A stretch of DNA of 32,092 nucleotides from Streptomyces kebangsaanensis (lineage in GTDB: Bacteria; Actinomycetota; Actinomycetes; Streptomycetales; Streptomycetaceae), in NCBI RefSeq assembly GCF_001906585.1, contig NZ_JUJA01000102.1, forward strand, positions 1 to 32,092, read 5' to 3'. Both the position numbers and the translations under genes were made by a program. The first letter of the stretch is position 1; the number at the start of each line of letters is the position of its first letter. Below are positions 21,558 through 30,615 of this stretch, piece after piece. The notes under the pieces are model-generated. The model searched no databases. It was not told the DNA's origin and saw only the letters and a program-made list of their open reading frames with translations.

Positions 21558-23453
21558 CTAGGCGTGCTGCAGCGTCAGGTCTGCGCAGGTCTTGTGTGTG
21601 CTGCGTGCGGTCGAGCGGGGCGACGGAAACGCGACCGCGCCGCGGTGGGAGGACTGCGTCGCCAGGAGTTGAAGCAGCCGGGCGCTCTGGATCAGGCCCA
21701 TGTGGCTGAATGCCTGCGGGAAGTTGCCGAGCTGGCGCTGCTGGACGGGGTCGTACTCCTCGGCCAGGAGGCCGAGGTCGTTGCGCAGTGCGAGGAGGCG
21801 TTCGAACAGGGCGTGGGCCTCGTCGAGGCGGCCGGTCAGGGCCAGGGCGTCTACGAGCCAGAAGGAGCAGAGGACGAATGTGCCCTCGTCTCCGCTCAGG
21901 CCGTCCACCCCGGTGTGGTCGCCGATGGTCGGGTAGCGGCGCACAAGCCCGTCAGACGTGGAGAGTTCACGGCGCACTGCGTCCACGGTGCCGATGACGC
22001 GCGGGTCGTTCGGCGGTAGGAAGCCAACGCGGGGGATCAGCAGCGTGGCGGCGTCGAGTTCCTTGGAACCGTAGGACTGGGTAAAGGTGTTGCGCACCGG
22101 ATCGAAGCCCCTGGTGCAGACCTCGTGGTGGATGGTTGCCCGCAGCTCGGTCAGGCGGCCCAGGTCGATGTCGAGCGCGCCGGCTTCGGCCAGGCGGATG
22201 GTGCGGTCGATCGCCACCCAGGCCATCACCTTGGAGTGGACGAAGTGCTGGCGTGCCCCGCGGATCTCCCAGATCCCCTCGTCGGGCTCCCGCCAGCGCT
22301 GTGCCAGGTGCTCGACGAGCCGCTGGTGCAGCACCGCGGTGTCGGCACAGTGGGCCACACCGCTCTCGTGCGCGAGGTACAGGGTCTCGATCACCTCGCC
22401 GTACACGTCGAGCTGGAGCTGGTCCGCCGCCCCGTTCCCGACCCGCACCGGCGTCGAGCCCTCATACCCGGGCAGCCAGGGCAACTCCCGTTCCCGAAGA
22501 TCACGCTCTCCGGTGATCGCGTACATGATCTGCAGGTTCTCTGGGGCGCCGGCCACGGAACGCAGAAGCCAGCGCCGCCATGCCTGCGCCTCCTGCCGGT
22601 AGCCGGTCTCCAGTAACGCGGCCAGGGTCGTAGCGGCGTCGCGCAGCCAGGTGAAGCGGTAGTCCCAATTGCGTCGGCCGCCGATCTCCTCGGGCAGCGA
22701 GGTGGTCGGCGCGGCGACGATCCCGCCGCTCGGGTGGTAGGTCAGTGCCTTCAGTGCGATCAAGGAACGGACCACGGCCTCACGGTAGGGGCCGTCGTAG
22801 GTGCACTGCTGCGTCCAGTCCTGCCAGAAGGCGAGCGTCTCGGTGAGCGCCGCGTGCGGGTCGGGGATCTCCGGAGCCGGTGCGTGGGACGGGCACCAGC
22901 TGAGCACGAAGGCCACGCTCTGCCCGGCGCGGATGGCAAAGGCACTGACGACGACCCCGTCCTTCTCCGCCTGCGGGACGCAGGTGTCGAGCCACAGTGC
23001 GTCCGCGCCGGCCTCCGCGACCATGCGCCCATCGGCCTCGTGGATCCACGGGCTGACGCTGCCGTATCCCGGCCGCGGACGCATGGCCGAAACCATTGCC
23101 ACCTCACCGGCCAGACCCTCGACGATCCGGATCACCTGCGGTGCCCCGTCGCGAGGCGGCATGAAGTCCAGGACGCGGACCGACCCGGCCGGTGTGCGCC
23201 AAATCGATTCGAGGACGAGCGTGTCACCGCGGTACCGGCGCTCGGCGACCGCTCTGGGCCCGGAGGGGCCAGGCGCGGCCGGGGCGATCTGCCAGGTGCC
23301 GTGCTTGTGCGTGCCGAGCAGGCCGGCGAAGACGGCCGACGAGTCGAACCGGGGCAGGCACAGCCAGTCGATCGAACCGTCGTCGCAGACGTGGGCACTG
23401 GTCTGCATGTCGCCGATCAGGCCGTACTGCTCGATGCGCGGGAGGCGTTTCAT
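21558..23453 (-). CDS. GH15 glycoside hydrolase (glucoamylase/trehalase type)
   Basis: This 631-aa protein starts with RIEQYGLIGDMQTSAHVCDDGSIDWLCLPRFDS in two blocks, the GH15 N-terminal signature. It contains GGRRNWDYRFTWLRDAA and PDEGIWEIRG with HFVHSKVMAW, which carry the catalytic glutamate region. The C-terminal (alpha/alpha)6 barrel ends with NFPQAFSHMGLIQSA. No signal peptide is seen, so it acts in the cytosol, as the actinobacterial GH15 trehalases do. The ATG at 23453 has GGAG 11 nt upstream. An in-frame extension to 23537 exists but lacks a better start. It lies 26 nt upstream of cvnA on the same strand; a functional link is not evident. Confidence 0.93.
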   Translation of the reverse strand: MKRLPRIEQYGLIGDMQTSAHVCDDGSIDWLCLPRFDSSAVFAGLLGTHKHGTWQIAPAAPGPSGPRAVAERRYRGDTLVLESIWRTPAGSVRVLDFMPPRDGAPQVIRIVEGLAGEVAMVSAMRPRPGYGSVSPWIHEADGRMVAEAGADALWLDTCVPQAEKDGVVVSAFAIRAGQSVAFVLSWCPSHAPAPEIPDPHAALTETLAFWQDWTQQCTYDGPYREAVVRSLIALKALTYHPSGGIVAAPTTSLPEEIGGRRNWDYRFTWLRDAATTLAALLETGYRQEAQAWRRWLLRSVAGAPENLQIMYAITGERDLRERELPWLPGYEGSTPVRVGNGAADQLQLDVYGEVIETLYLAHESGVAHCADTAVLHQRLVEHLAQRWREPDEGIWEIRGARQHFVHSKVMAWVAIDRTIRLAEAGALDIDLGRLTELRATIHHEVCTRGFDPVRNTFTQSYGSKELDAATLLIPRVGFLPPNDPRVIGTVDAVRRELSTSDGLVRRYPTIGDHTGVDGLSGDEGTFVLCSFWLVDALALTGRLDEAHALFERLLALRNDLGLLAEEYDPVQQRQLGNFPQAFSHMGLIQSARLLQLLATQSSHRGAVAFPSPRSTARSTHKTCADLTLQHA

Positions 23454-23542
23454 CGTGTGGGTCTCCGTAGTCCCCGTGGACCCGGGGGTGGCTTCGGGGC
23501 CGCCGGGGCGGCCGGGAAGTGTCGGTGAGAGAGGCACGGTGG

Positions 23543-23689
23543 TTACCGGTCCGGGGGAGGACTGTTCTGCCTCGGCCGGGGATCCACGTCCCGTGGAGCA
23601 ATGCGGTCGGTTACTCGCTCACCACGAAGAGCCAGCCACGCCATGGGACCGAGAATCAGCGCGATCAGAACTGCCCCGGCGGCGGTCAT
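23543..23689 (-). CDS. Small membrane protein, 48 aa
   Basis: The ATG overlaps the stop of the DUF6415 gene (ATGA). The peptide begins MTAAGAVLIALILGPMAWLA, a single membrane helix, followed by a hydrophilic tail ending RPRQNSPPPDR. Coupling to another protein with a C-terminal membrane helix suggests the two may form a small membrane complex, which is inference. Confidence 0.6.
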   Translation of the reverse strand: MTAAGAVLIALILGPMAWLALRGERVTDRIAPRDVDPRPRQNSPPPDR

Positions 23690-24177
23690 GTCCGGGGCAC
23701 CGACGCGGCCAGAACCACGCACGCGAGGGCGAGAGCGAAGACCGCGCCGCGCAGCACGTTGATCGGCGGCTTCCACCAGCGCCGTCTCTGGACCGACTTC
23801 GCAGGGGCCACGTCGTGGGCCTGCACGGCAGCGATAAGGTCTTGGGTCGCCTCGGCCAGCCTGACCAGATGAACCCTGCTGGGCATGTAGCCATCGGGGA
23901 GGCCGCCCGAACAGAGCTGCTGCGCACGGAGCAGAGCTGGCTCTTGCGAAGGCGTCAGAGCTCCGAGCTGGCTGACGTGTCCTCGCAGCCGCAGTGCGAG
24001 GTCCTCCACATCGGCGGCAGTATCGGGTAACGGCGAGTCCTCGCCCAGCACGAGCGCCACCGTTTCCGTCGCCGAGGCCGCCGGGTCCCGTCGCAGGATG
24101 GCCTCACCAAGGGCGTGGCTTCTCCTTCCCTGATCACTGAGTTGGCACGCCCGGCGAAGGGCCAGCGAGGGACGCAT
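23686..24177 (-). CDS. DUF6415-type protein with C-terminal membrane helix
   Basis: This 163-aa protein has a helical soluble part (DVEDLALRLRGHVSQLGALTPSQEPALLRAQQL) as in Streptomyces DUF6415 proteins. A basic stretch (VQRRRWWKPP) and one membrane helix (VLRGAVFALALACVVLAASV) follow at the end. The function is unknown. The ATG at 24177 was chosen because AGGAG lies 8 nt upstream; the open frame runs much further upstream (to 26394) but is antisense to real genes there. It diverges from the NsdA-like regulator. Confidence 0.75.
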   Translation of the reverse strand: MRPSLALRRACQLSDQGRRSHALGEAILRRDPAASATETVALVLGEDSPLPDTAADVEDLALRLRGHVSQLGALTPSQEPALLRAQQLCSGGLPDGYMPSRVHLVRLAEATQDLIAAVQAHDVAPAKSVQRRRWWKPPINVLRGAVFALALACVVLAASVPRT

Positions 24178-24195
24178 GACGCAACTCCTAGGTGA

Positions 24196-24211
24196 ATCAA
24201 GCCAACTTGAT
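24196..24211. promoter_or_regulatory. Inverted repeat in the divergent promoter region
   Basis: ATCAAG-CCAA-CTTGAT is a perfect 6-bp palindrome with a 4-nt spacer, just upstream of the DUF6415 ribosome-binding site. It lies in the 189-bp region shared with the NsdA-like regulator. It could be an operator or an RNA hairpin. No other feature is recognised in the rest of this intergenic stretch. Confidence 0.3.
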
Positions 24212-24366
24212 CGAGGAACGCTGTGCACCGCAGGCAACTGACGTGCAAGGTGAGTGATCCTGCGGCTACGTTGAGCGAACCGCGAATCCCTGTCAGGGGG
24301 TATGCCTACGCGGCCCTCAAGGCCGTCAAAGGCGTCAAAGATCATTTCGGAACCGAGGGGCAGTGC

Positions 24367-25755
24367 ATGGCCCGTGAGAGAAACGTCGCCCTTGCCGCGC
24401 TCCTGCGCGAAGCGGGCTGGTCCCAGCCCCAAGCAGCCGCCGCGGTCGCTCGCGTTGCCGCGGAGAGCGGTGTACGCGAACTGGAGGCCATTTCCCGCTC
24501 CCACATCGCCATGTGGGTCCAGGGCACGAAGCCCAGTGGACGAGCGCCTCATATCCTGCGTGAGACGCTGTCCCGCAGGCTCGGCCGACGCCTCACCCTC
24601 GCTGACCTCGGACTGGAAGATGGGCCGACAGGATCCACTGACAGTAGTTCTGACTGGAGCGTCGACCCTCTGACCGTGCTGGCCGAGCTGGGAAGCGACG
24701 ATCTGGACATGCACCGACGCAAGCTGTTGGCTACCACCGCGTACTCGGCCGCCGGCCTCGTCCTGCCTGCCGCTCCATGGTGGGCAGCCGCCCCGGCCGC
24801 GGCGGCCTCGCGCCCTGCAGTCTCCTCCCGGCTGGTGACTCAGGCTGACATCGACGATGTCCGCAAACTGACCACCTTCTACTCCGCGAGGGACCAGCAG
24901 CGCGGTGGAGCCTCGGGGCGCTCGGCCCTGGCCGGCCATCTTCGCGACGAAGCGGTGCCGCTCCTGGGCAGCAGGTTCCGAACGGAACAGCACCGCCGGG
25001 ATACGTACTCGGCCGTGGCAGAGATGACCTACCTCGCCGGCTGGATGGCCTTCGACGCCTCCGAGCATCGGACCGCCCAGCGCTACCTCACCCTCGCCGC
25101 ACGCATTGCGGCCGAAGCCGCAGACGGACCGCTGGGCGGCCACATCCTGCGTGCCCTCGCCCATCAAGCAGTCGACCTCGGGCACCCACGCAGAGCGCTC
25201 GACCTGGCCGACGCCTCCATGTCCCGCACCCACTACGGCCAGGCCAGCTCGCGGGAGAAGGCCCTGCTCGCGGTAGTCCATGCCCGCGCCCTGGCCGCCG
25301 GCGGCGACCGCCGCGGCACTCTCGCGGCCATCAGTCGCGCGGAGAGGGACCTCGCACGTGCCGATAACGAGGACGCCCCCGACCGCGCCAGCTTCTTCCA
25401 GGAAGCCTCCCTCGCCCACGAGACTGCGTGTGCCTTGCGGGACCTGGGAAATCCTCTCGACGCGGAGTTGCATTTCCAGCGCAGCGTCGCCACCCGCCGG
25501 CGGCAGCAGTATGCCCGTACCCACAGTGTGACCCTCGGCTACCTCGGTGCTGTCCAGGTCCAGCAGGGACGCCTCGATGAGGCATGTGGTACCTGGGGAC
25601 AAGCACTGGACGCCATGGCTGGCGTCCAGTCCGGCCGCGCCCGCGACGTCATCGTCCGCATGCAGAGCGACCTCTCGCCTGTGCGGCAACGTGGTGGCCG
25701 CCACGTCGCTGAACTGGACCGCCGGGCGCGGGAAATGCTGCGCGCCATAGGCTGA
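24367..25755 (+). CDS. NsdA-like HTH/TPR transcriptional regulator
   Basis: This 462-aa protein has an N-terminal HTH-like region (VALAALLREAGWSQPQAAAAVARVA; AISRSHIAMWVQGTKP). A hydrophobic stretch follows (MHRRKLLATTAYSAAGLVLPAAPWWAAAP), then TPR-like repeats (YSAVAEMTYLAGWMAFDASEHRTAQRYLTLA; HILRALAHQAVDLGHPRRALDLADAS). This is the layout of Streptomyces NsdA-type regulators, which affect differentiation and antibiotic production. The ATG at 24367 has GAGGGG 7 nt upstream; the open frame extends to 24223 without a better start. It may respond to a small signal via the TPR part. Confidence 0.82.
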   Translation: MARERNVALAALLREAGWSQPQAAAAVARVAAESGVRELEAISRSHIAMWVQGTKPSGRAPHILRETLSRRLGRRLTLADLGLEDGPTGSTDSSSDWSVDPLTVLAELGSDDLDMHRRKLLATTAYSAAGLVLPAAPWWAAAPAAAASRPAVSSRLVTQADIDDVRKLTTFYSARDQQRGGASGRSALAGHLRDEAVPLLGSRFRTEQHRRDTYSAVAEMTYLAGWMAFDASEHRTAQRYLTLAARIAAEAADGPLGGHILRALAHQAVDLGHPRRALDLADASMSRTHYGQASSREKALLAVVHARALAAGGDRRGTLAAISRAERDLARADNEDAPDRASFFQEASLAHETACALRDLGNPLDAELHFQRSVATRRRQQYARTHSVTLGYLGAVQVQQGRLDEACGTWGQALDAMAGVQSGRARDVIVRMQSDLSPVRQRGGRHVAELDRRAREMLRAIG

Positions 25756-25827
25756 CCACAGGGCACGTCCGCAGCTATTGACGGCAGCTGCTGAACACGC
25801 GACCCCGTTAGAGAGGAACGAGCGCCG

Positions 25828-26328
25828 ATGGCAACTTACGAGGTCGAATCGATCGCAACGGTGGTCGGGGGCCACACCCGCGTTCAGGACGATTACCAGG
25901 GCGGAGTCGAGTCGGTCATCCGACTCAACGAGGCGTACCCCCTTGAGACGCTGCAGGGAATCGAAGAGTTTTCCCACCTGACGGTGACCTGGCTCTTCCA
26001 CCTGGCGCGACCGGAAGACGTCCAGCTCCACGCACGCAGCCCCCGCGGGAATCCGGACTGGCCGTCGACCGGTACCTTCGTCCACCGCAACCATCGGCGT
26101 CCCAATCAACTGGCGATCAGCTACCCGCGGCTGCTCAAGGTCGAGGGACGGGACCTGTTGGTCACCGATCTCGACGCTGTAGACGGAACGCCCGTGATCG
26201 ACTTGGCACCGTACTTCGAACAGATGGGGCCTCGTGGCCCGATCCGTCAGCCCGCCTGGCCCGGCGAGATGCTCGAACCGAATTACTGGGCGAAGGCAAG
26301 CGAACGGCCCTCGGAGCGCCCTGTATGA
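25828..26328 (+). CDS. TrmO/TsaA-family tRNA methyltransferase
   Basis: This 166-aa protein has the UPF0066 (TsaA/TrmO) signatures GIEEFSHLTVTWLFH, HARSPRGNPDWPSTGTFVHRNHRRPNQLA and LDAVDGTPVIDLAPY with a GPRG end. TrmO methylates N6-threonylcarbamoyladenosine at tRNA position 37 with SAM. Small actinobacterial members may have other substrates. The ATG at 25828 has GAGAGGAACGAG upstream. It follows the NsdA-like gene by 72 nt on the same strand. Confidence 0.88.
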   Translation: MATYEVESIATVVGGHTRVQDDYQGGVESVIRLNEAYPLETLQGIEEFSHLTVTWLFHLARPEDVQLHARSPRGNPDWPSTGTFVHRNHRRPNQLAISYPRLLKVEGRDLLVTDLDAVDGTPVIDLAPYFEQMGPRGPIRQPAWPGEMLEPNYWAKASERPSERPV

Positions 26329-26390
26329 CAGAAGCGACTGAGCTGCCCGGCTTGCCATTTGCATCGTCGGGAACCAACTGGAGGTCTGGC

Positions 26391-26900
26391 TCAAGCTGCA
26401 GCCCTCGCGTCTCGGAACTCACACCACGTCTCCTCGCCGTTGCTCTCCCATGCGTCTGAGATCGCATCGACCAGCCGGATCCCGCGCCCCGATTCGCCGT
26501 CGGGTCCGGCTTCCTTGAGCACAGCGGGCGCCGGGTTGTGGTCGGTTACCGAGACACGCACCACGTCGACGGCCACCGTGATGTGGAGCACGACTTCGCC
26601 CTCACCGTGGACCACGGCGTTGGTGACCAGCTCCGAAACGGCCAGTACGACGAACCCCGCCACCGGCTCCGAAACACGGCACCGCCGCAGGAACGCCCTG
26701 GCTATGCGCCGCATCTCCCCGACCTTCGCAAGGTCGGGGAGAAGGGCCGCCTGACAGGCATGGGATGCCGCCGGTACCTCTGCCCTCGCCCATGCGCCGG
26801 CCTCGTCTTCCTGAGCCGGCCTGACGCATGACGCGCCTGCTGTAGCCGCACAGCTGCGGATGCCCCCGCCGGGCGGGGCCGCCTCTTGGAGCCTGGTCAT
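26391..26900 (-). CDS. ATP-binding anti-sigma-factor-type protein (RsbW-like HATPase)
   Basis: This 169-aa protein has a single HATPase_c domain: N-box VSELVTNAVVHGEGEV, a G1 region VSVTDHNP and G2 ESGRGIRLVDAISDAW. Such stand-alone ATPases are numerous in Streptomyces and act as anti-sigma or regulatory kinases. The 50-residue N-terminus before LLPDLAKVGEMRRIARAF is not conserved, so the true start may be further in than the ATG at 26900. It diverges from the XRE-TPR regulator, a common pairing in Streptomyces (for example bldB/abaA-like loci), which suggests joint regulation. Confidence 0.86.
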   Translation of the reverse strand: MTRLQEAAPPGGGIRSCAATAGASCVRPAQEDEAGAWARAEVPAASHACQAALLPDLAKVGEMRRIARAFLRRCRVSEPVAGFVVLAVSELVTNAVVHGEGEVVLHITVAVDVVRVSVTDHNPAPAVLKEAGPDGESGRGIRLVDAISDAWESNGEETWCEFRDARAAA

Positions 26901-27031
26901 GTGGGCTATGGCACCGTGCGGCGACGCCGTCGACCAGGGGAATCCAGAGGGGGAAAATCATGTCAAGGGGGAAACTGAAGGGGGGAATTGAGGCCATGAT
27001 TGGATTCCGCCCACCGACAGAGGTCACACTC

Positions 27032-28273
27032 ATGCCAGACCCGTTCGCCGACCTGCTCCTCCGGCTTCGGCAGGAGGCGGGCCGGACACAGGAGGAGCAG
27101 GCGGAGGCGATCAACGCTGTCTCCGGCCGGGACACCATGACCCGCCGAGAGATCAGCCGTTATGAGAACTTCGAGAACATTCCTACCAACCACACAATCG
27201 GCCACATCGCGGCGGCCTGCGGTGTCCCCTTCGAGGAACTACAGCGAGAGGCCAAGGCCGCCCGCGCTCGGAAGAGAAAGGGGCATGCCGATGCAGGGGA
27301 GGACCAAGACGCCGTGAAGCGTCGCACGCTCCTGGGTAGCGCCACTATCGGCGTGAGCGTGGCCGCCGAGCCGTGGGGGCGCCTCGCCTTCGCCCTCAGC
27401 AAGGGGAACAAGATCGATTCGCCCGCTGCCGCCGCGCTCATCGACCGAGCCGCTGAACTGCACGTCCAGGAACTCAACCTCAGCGCGCGGCGGCTACAAA
27501 AAACGGTCGAGTCGCATCTTGACGCGATCACTGCGGCCCTGCCTCGTGCAGGCGAACACGAAGGCGCTCTCACCATCGCCGCCGGGGAAACCGCCGCTCT
27601 GGCCGGTTGGGTGGCCTGGGACCTGGGGGAGCACGACAAAGCCAACGCCTACTACAAGGTCACGTCGCAGTGCGCGGCGGCTGCCGGGCATCCTCCACTC
27701 CGAGCTCTGGCCCTGACCTACAGCAGCTACGGCGCTTTGACGCCAAAGGCGAAGATGGAGTTCCTCTCCCAAGCCGCCAACGACGTGCGAGGCCACGGTA
27801 ACGCTACTGCTGCCGCCTGGGTCCTCGGTAGGCACGCGGAAGAAGCTGCGGCGGCCGGCGACGAGGTGGGGGCGCTCCAGGCGTTAGACCGAGCGCGCTT
27901 CGCCTACGATTTCGCGGACCACACCAGCGAGCAGGCATGGGTCAGGTTCGTGACCCCATACCGCATGGACTCGTTGGCCCTGTCCGTGTACGGCCAGCTG
28001 AGGCGCCCCGAGCTCACGTCCACAGCTGATACCGCGGTCGACCGCCTCGGAGACGGACTACCAGACGGGGGCGTCGTGGTCCTCGGTGATCTCGCTTCGG
28101 CCCTACTGCGTGGGGGTGACGTCGATCAAGGGGTGGACGTGTCAAGTCAGTTCGTCGCAGCTGCAGAGGCCAAGCCCAACACGATGGGCAAGGAGCGCGC
28201 ATCGACTATCGCCTCGTCGCTCCCTGACAGTGAGCAGGAACTCGGCCGCTATCTACGGAAGTTCGCATCCTGA
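27032..28273 (+). CDS. XRE-family regulator with TPR-like sensor region
   Basis: This 413-aa protein has an XRE helix-turn-helix at the N-terminus (FADLLLRLRQEAGRTQEEQAEAIN; MTRREISRYENFENIPTNHT). A basic linker (ARARKRKGHADA) and a TPR-like helical C-terminal part follow (AAGETAALAGWVAWDLGEHDKANAYYKVTSQ). The ATG at 27032 was chosen because AGAGG lies 8 nt upstream; an ATG at 26996 is also in frame. It diverges from the HATPase gene at 26900. It likely regulates itself and that neighbour. Confidence 0.85.
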   Translation: MPDPFADLLLRLRQEAGRTQEEQAEAINAVSGRDTMTRREISRYENFENIPTNHTIGHIAAACGVPFEELQREAKAARARKRKGHADAGEDQDAVKRRTLLGSATIGVSVAAEPWGRLAFALSKGNKIDSPAAAALIDRAAELHVQELNLSARRLQKTVESHLDAITAALPRAGEHEGALTIAAGETAALAGWVAWDLGEHDKANAYYKVTSQCAAAAGHPPLRALALTYSSYGALTPKAKMEFLSQAANDVRGHGNATAAAWVLGRHAEEAAAAGDEVGALQALDRARFAYDFADHTSEQAWVRFVTPYRMDSLALSVYGQLRRPELTSTADTAVDRLGDGLPDGGVVVLGDLASALLRGGDVDQGVDVSSQFVAAAEAKPNTMGKERASTIASSLPDSEQELGRYLRKFAS

Positions 28274-28344
28274 GACCCCACACGCAGTAAGCGGGTAAGC
28301 CCAGGACGCGACCGTCGTACGGGCGGCCCGGCGCTCCGCAGAAC

Positions 28345-28665
28345 CTATGCCGTCTCCTCGATAACCCAGGACAGGTACGCCTCCGACCCGCCGGTCACGG
28401 GCAGCGTGATCCACTGGGGAACGTCGTAGGGGTGCTTCTCGTGCAGCCACGCCTCCAGTGCCGGGAGACGGTCCGTCGTAGTCATGTACGAGATCCGCCA
28501 CTCCTGCGCCGTCTCGACCTTCCCCTTCCACCAGTAGAAGGCTGTGATCGGCGCATCAATGTGAACGCCCGCTGCCAGCTTGCTCTCGACCGCGCCACGG
28601 GCCAACGCCTTCGCCTGATCCTCGTTGTCGCTGGTCGTCTGCGCGATCACAATCTCGTTGGCCAT
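28345..28665 (-). CDS. cutA: CutA-family divalent-ion tolerance protein
   Basis: This 106-aa protein matches CutA: IVIAQTTSDNEDQAKALARGAVESKLAAGVHI in two parts, YWWKGKVETAQEW and LHEKHPYDVPQWITLPVTGGSEAYLSWV. CutA forms trimers and binds copper or other divalent ions. The ATG at 28665 is preceded by GGAGAGG. It converges with the XRE-TPR gene across about 70 nt without a clear terminator. Confidence 0.93.
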   Translation of the reverse strand: MANEIVIAQTTSDNEDQAKALARGAVESKLAAGVHIDAPITAFYWWKGKVETAQEWRISYMTTTDRLPALEAWLHEKHPYDVPQWITLPVTGGSEAYLSWVIEETA

Positions 28666-28984
28666 GCAATTACCTCTCCAGTTCAGTTACCGCGACTCTA
28701 CCGAGCCGTCAAGGGCACACGTCACGCTACTGAAACAGCATCATCCCGGCCCGTGCCGGACCATCCGCCAAACAGAGCGGCGTGATCATGCGGGTCACCG
28801 AGCCATCGAGGCGGCGACGCCCCTGTCCGAGGACGGTCACGGGTAGTTGCGGCATCGGGGGGCACAGAGCCGCGGGCACACCCGAGTGCGTGACCTGTGA
28901 ACGTCGACCGCACGACGGCCCGTCCGCTACTGATGGTCTTCAAGCGGGTCGCCGTCGTGCCGTCGGAGTGGGATCTTGAACTCT

Positions 28985-29233
28985 ATGGCCGCGGAGATGA
29001 CGACGGCCGACGCGGCCACCGAGACCGAGTACGCCCAGTTTCGCGAGACGTACGGCACGGACGTCACCGAGGTGCGAAGGATACGAGTTCCTCCTCGCGA
29101 GTTGCGCATGGCAACCTACAAAGCCCCGTATGAGGCCACGCGACCGAGTGGCAAGCAGAGGCTCAGTACCGTGTCGACTGCCTGCATGGCCGTGCAGCGC
29201 CGTGACCCTGGAACTGGAGAGGGATCCATGTAA
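28985..29233 (+). CDS. Hypothetical small ORF, possibly decayed
   Basis: The frame starts MAAEMTTADAATETEYAQFR, with strong G/C third-position bias up to about 29070. It then continues with a loss of bias to a stop at 29233. The acidic N-terminus looks coding and the rest does not, so this may be a real N-terminal fragment joined to non-coding DNA. No clear ribosome-binding site or family is recognised. Confidence 0.25.
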   Translation: MAAEMTTADAATETEYAQFRETYGTDVTEVRRIRVPPRELRMATYKAPYEATRPSGKQRLSTVSTACMAVQRRDPGTGEGSM

Positions 29234-29277
29234 CCCTCACGAACACTCCGACACTCAGGTGTTGTAGCTCTTCAGTT

Positions 29278-29394
29278 TCACTTCGCTCCCCAATTGCCTG
29301 CGCCCTCCACTGGTATGTCTGCAGCGTAGCCGGCGACCTCCGCCGCCTTCTTTTCGGAGGTTGTCGGCCGCTCGTCCGGGCTGGTCCCTGGCAT
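29278..29394 (-). CDS. Hypothetical 38-aa ORF
   Basis: The frame begins MPGTSPDERPTTSEKKAAEV and ends GAGNWGAK. The composition is protein-like, but there is no good ribosome-binding site and no family is recognised. It may be a remnant of a larger gene. Confidence 0.2.
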   Translation of the reverse strand: MPGTSPDERPTTSEKKAAEVAGYAADIPVEGAGNWGAK

Positions 29395-29974
29395 CGTGCA
29401 CATCGACATCACGGTGCGACCGAGTCAGGTGAAGGAGGAGCACGCCTTGCCCCTCTTCTCCGACGGAACGCCCCCTGCGTCTTTTGGTTGGCCTTCCCGC
29501 GGCTCGGCATTCGCCCACGGCAGACGAGAAACAGCCCCGAAGGACTGGAACCTCCTCTGGGAATATGTCAACGTACAACGTCCCGGAAAATACCAGGTCA
29601 GTGGCGGGATTCAGGATTCCAGGCCGACCTGCACGTCGGCCATGACGACGTCCGACACTTCGCGCTGCTCGGCCTCATCGCGGAGGCCCCGACCCAAGGA
29701 GCACCCCTGTCGAATGCCGCTCTCCGATCGGTCCGATTCAACGCCCCCATCTGCTCGACACTTGGTGCCCTGAACGTATGGACCACATCGGAGCGAGAGG
29801 ATTGCGCCGCTCCTCCCCGGCGCTGTGCCTCTGTGTTTGTGCGACCGCGTTGACAACGGACTCGGGGTGTTCGTGACGGATGGCGCGGCCTTGTTCTCCG
29901 ATCGCGCCGACTGGGCCCCTGCGTTTCGTCCGTTGCAATCGTCCGTGAGATGCCCTGCGGGGCGCAACATAGAC

Positions 29975-30007
29975 CACGATCGCCGGTTGGCCAAACCGGC
30001 GATCGTG
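29975..30007. terminator. Strong palindrome, possible bidirectional terminator
   Basis: CACGATCGCCGGTT pairs perfectly with AACCGGCGATCGTG across a 5-nt loop (GGCCA): a 14-bp GC-rich stem. There is no T-run after it, which is common for actinobacterial terminators. It ends 20 nt before the group II intron start, which may matter for intron targeting. It could also be a protein-binding palindrome. Confidence 0.4.
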
Positions 30008-30615
30008 ACGACCATTGAGGTGTTCTCGTGCGCCCAGCAGGACAGGAGGTGACACCGTGACGTAGCGGTGTTCTTGCTGTTCGTAAGCTCGTCGTCGCCT
30101 GCCGGTGGAAGTCCGGTCCGGGTAGCTGCCAGGAGGCCCGGTAGCAGGCTGGCGGCGTCGGAGGGAAACGTCCGGCGTCGAAGCCCAGCGTCAAAGGCCC
30201 TGTAAAGGGGGAGCGACGATACGGTCCGTAGCATCACGCGAAGCCTGCGGCGTCGTTACTCAGCCATCCTTTCGGGTGGAACGAGGGAGTGCCGAGCCCT
30301 TCGAAATCGGGGTGAAGGCCATGGAAGCGGTGAAGATCCTGGACGGGCAGCCGTGAAGGACTCCCCGGCGTATGGGGCGCGGAACGTATCGAGGGTGGCG
30401 GCGGGAACTGGGGAGGCCCTCCCTGGCCCGGTGACCTGCGGAGAATCGTCGCCGGAAGCTGCGCGTCCTATAACCGGTGATCCCGGGAAGTGGGCGTGAG
30501 CCGGGTGGGCGTCGGAGGTGGCCGTAGTACTGCTTGAGCCGAGGAGACAGCACAACTCCCGGTGAGGGAAGGGCCACTGCTTCGTCGGTGCGTCATGGTG
30601 ACAAGGAGGGGCCCG

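Larger units (their letters stand above)
28666..30027. other. Gene-poor stretch (1.36 kb)
   Basis: No gene with both a recognisable family and a good start is seen. G/C third-position bias is patchy. Two short candidate ORFs (28985-29233 and 29278-29394) are listed separately. A plus-strand open frame at about 29600-29800 (VGHDDVRHFALLGLIAEAPT) has some coding character but no start signal or recognised family, and may be a decayed gene. A strong palindrome (29975-30007) lies near the right end, just before the group II intron. Confidence 0.5.

Noticed and set aside
23686..26394. A 902-codon minus-strand open frame
   Set aside because: Most of it is antisense to the NsdA-like and TrmO genes, which have clear families. 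Only the last 163 codons (from the ATG at 24177) are a real gene.
29598..30237. Minus-strand frames of about 200 codons just before the intron
   Set aside because: They cross the palindrome and the intron 5' end and have shadow-like composition; no start signal or family was found.
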